From Paraburkholderia silvatlantica (GTDB taxonomy: Bacteria; Pseudomonadota; Gammaproteobacteria; Burkholderiales; Burkholderiaceae), in contig NZ_QEOL01000001.1 of NCBI RefSeq assembly GCF_003096715.1, positions 372,001 through 436,000 of the forward strand: a stretch of DNA of 64,000 nt. Direction: 5' to 3'. The notes beneath the pieces are model-generated. The model did not search any database. It was not told the DNA's origin and saw nothing but the letters and a program-made list of their open reading frames with translations. Positions 61,605 to 64,000 of the stretch are shown here, piece by piece (the first letter of the stretch is position 1; each line of letters begins with the position of its first letter). The position numbers and the translations under genes were made by a program.

Positions 61605-62084
61605 TCAGGCAACCGGGGCAGAGGAATCACGGCAGAGGCGCATGACGCTGCGGATTCTCGACGCATATCGCACGGCATGGTCCTTCGGGCCGGGCCGAAT
61701 CTCACACCAGAATTCCTGGTGGCGGGCACCGAGACGTCGCGCCGCCTCGTGGCGGTGAAAGTGACTGGCAAGCCAGAACTGGCAGCCGTCAAAGAAGACC
61801 TTCATTGCCGGCTGCGCCGCGCGCATTGAACCGCTGCGAACAGCGGCCATAGCGTCCTGCAGCGCTGCATCGTCGAACGATCCCTCACAGGCAAGCTCAT
61901 CATCGACCGAGAGTTGCAGGAACTTGAGGTAATCCAGACCGAGCACGCCAGCGGGTAGTCTGGCGGATGTGCGGGCAGGCAAACGAGGATGGCCGGACAT
62001 CATGATGTCAGATTGTGCAGGATAACCGAACAGATAACCTGGTCGTGCCGTACTTCCCGACCTGAGCTGACCCGCCCGGTTCAC
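61605..62084 (-). CDS. ParB-like N-terminal-domain protein, probably truncated
   Basis: A 159-residue frame whose second half resembles the ParB/Srx-like core of mobile-element proteins: DDAALQDAMAAVRSG, KVFFDGCQFWLASHFHRHEAARRLGA and IRPGPKDHAVRYA. In such proteins the strand-helix ends in FHR and VRxGxxxDAV, as here. After RYA the expected N-terminal-half end is replaced by IRSVMRLCRDSS. Start 62084 overlaps the upstream gene stop (ATGA). It could be a remnant of a partition or regulator gene. Confidence 0.5.
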   Translation of the reverse strand: MNRAGQLRSGSTARPGYLFGYPAQSDIMMSGHPRLPARTSARLPAGVLGLDYLKFLQLSVDDELACEGSFDDAALQDAMAAVRSGSMRAAQPAMKVFFDGCQFWLASHFHRHEAARRLGARHQEFWCEIRPGPKDHAVRYASRIRSVMRLCRDSSAPVA

Positions 62085-62335
62085 TCATCAGCCATGAGAT
62101 GGCGAATCACGAGTGCAGGGTCAGCGATATCCAGAATGAGCCTGCGCAGGATGCGCCTGCGCATGTGTTCTTCGTCCAGAGTCCAGGGCGCACCCTTCTC
62201 GCTGAGGTAGCGCGCGAGGGCGTCCTGATTGTCCTCACCGGCGGGAAGGTCGAGGCGGACAGCCAGCAGGCCCGCCACGACGTCGTCGACCTCGACTTCC
62301 AGCGGTTTCGAATCAATGTTGAGCTTCAGTTTCAT
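62081..62335 (-). CDS. Conserved hypothetical protein
   Basis: An 84-residue protein, MKLKLNIDSKPLEVEVDDVV followed by a helical part (DNQDALARYLSEKGAPWTLDEEHMRRRILRRLIL). ATG 62335 is used because the upstream frame is low-complexity and lies in the hairpin region. It overlaps the ParB-like gene by 4 bp, so they are co-translated. No function known. Confidence 0.5.
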   Translation of the reverse strand: MKLKLNIDSKPLEVEVDDVVAGLLAVRLDLPAGEDNQDALARYLSEKGAPWTLDEEHMRRRILRRLILDIADPALVIRHLMADE

Positions 62336-62355
62336 GACCGCTCCAGCACAAAAAG

Positions 62356-62389
62356 CGGCGCCGCATGACGGAGACAGCGTGCGGCGCCG
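62356..62389. terminator. Inverted repeat between groEL and the small genes
   Basis: CGGCGCCGC and GCGGCGCCG, perfect 9-bp arms, 16 bases apart, in the 109-bp gap. It may act in termination or in leader folding of the next gene. Confidence 0.4.
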
Positions 62390-62396
62390 AACGGGT

Positions 62397-62425
62397 TGCG
62401 CCGGCCGCGGCTGTTGGCCGGCGCA
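62397..62425 (-). terminator. Terminator hairpin after groEL
   Basis: TGCGCCGGCC and GGCCGGCGCA form a perfect 10-bp stem with nine bases in the loop, 20 bp past the groEL stop. Confidence 0.6.
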
Positions 62426-62444
62426 TGCAGGCAACGCTGCCGGA

Positions 62445-64000
<1,556 letters not shown>

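Overview
The window is GC-rich, gene-dense DNA from a beta-proteobacterium, most likely a Burkholderiaceae member of the Paraburkholderia/Caballeronia type. This inference rests on several porins with the N-terminal SSVTxYG motif, abundant LysR regulators, a catR-catBCA-benABCD catabolic cluster, and an accessory GroEL whose tail is not the usual GGM type. I ran no database search. Family names come from motifs and protein layout read directly.

Region by region. (1) 0-7 kb is a sulfur-scavenging cassette: a four-domain rhodanese, an FMN-dependent monooxygenase, and an SsuC/SsuB/SsuA-type ABC importer, followed by a decayed second rhodanese copy. (2) 7-24 kb is accessory DNA. It holds ParDE and FitAB toxin-antitoxin pairs and repeated units in which a regulator lies divergent from an oxidoreductase: LysR with CMD/cupin, TetR with an NmrA-like reductase, HxlR with AzoR, LysR with SDR, and LysR with nitroreductase. 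Scattered among these are scars of mobile DNA: a MobH/TraI relaxase fragment run into a TetR fragment, IS21-like end repeats, and a frameshifted tyrosine recombinase. (3) 24-37.5 kb is a mobile-element graveyard around one apparently intact catabolic operon. That operon encodes two 4,5-dihydroxyphthalate-decarboxylase-like proteins flanking a gamma-resorcylate-decarboxylase-like amidohydrolase, with a divergent MarR gene. Around it lie IS630, an internally deleted IS3-type integrase fused to a DUF3800 stub, a UPF0158 gene with one nonsense codon, a frameshifted UvrD-like helicase, a YhcG-type nuclease, a phage-like regulator, HicAB, a relic of a second HicB, and an IS mosaic. (4) 37.7-55 kb is more ordered: a small membrane protein, porin, PQQ quinate/glucose-type dehydrogenase, porin, then marR / deleted M20 amidohydrolase / TRIC channel, a third porin, a solute-binding protein, and the benzoate-catechol pathway. 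Its reaction order is benzoate to catechol (BenABCD), catechol to muconate (CatA), then muconolactone (CatB) and beta-ketoadipate enol-lactone (CatC). CatR is divergent. (5) 55-64 kb holds HipBA, SsuD, a DUF427 protein, a two-PAS diguanylate cyclase, HU, two small genes, and a GroEL that runs off the right edge.

The sulfonate genes lie at both ends: importer and monooxygenase at 0-6 kb, SsuD near 57 kb. No confident tRNA or rRNA gene and no CRISPR array was seen. The candidate for an undescribed system is the triple-decarboxylase operon at 25.7-28.7 kb. The most instructive structures otherwise are the many partly erased genes and several perfect inverted repeats that are likely operators.
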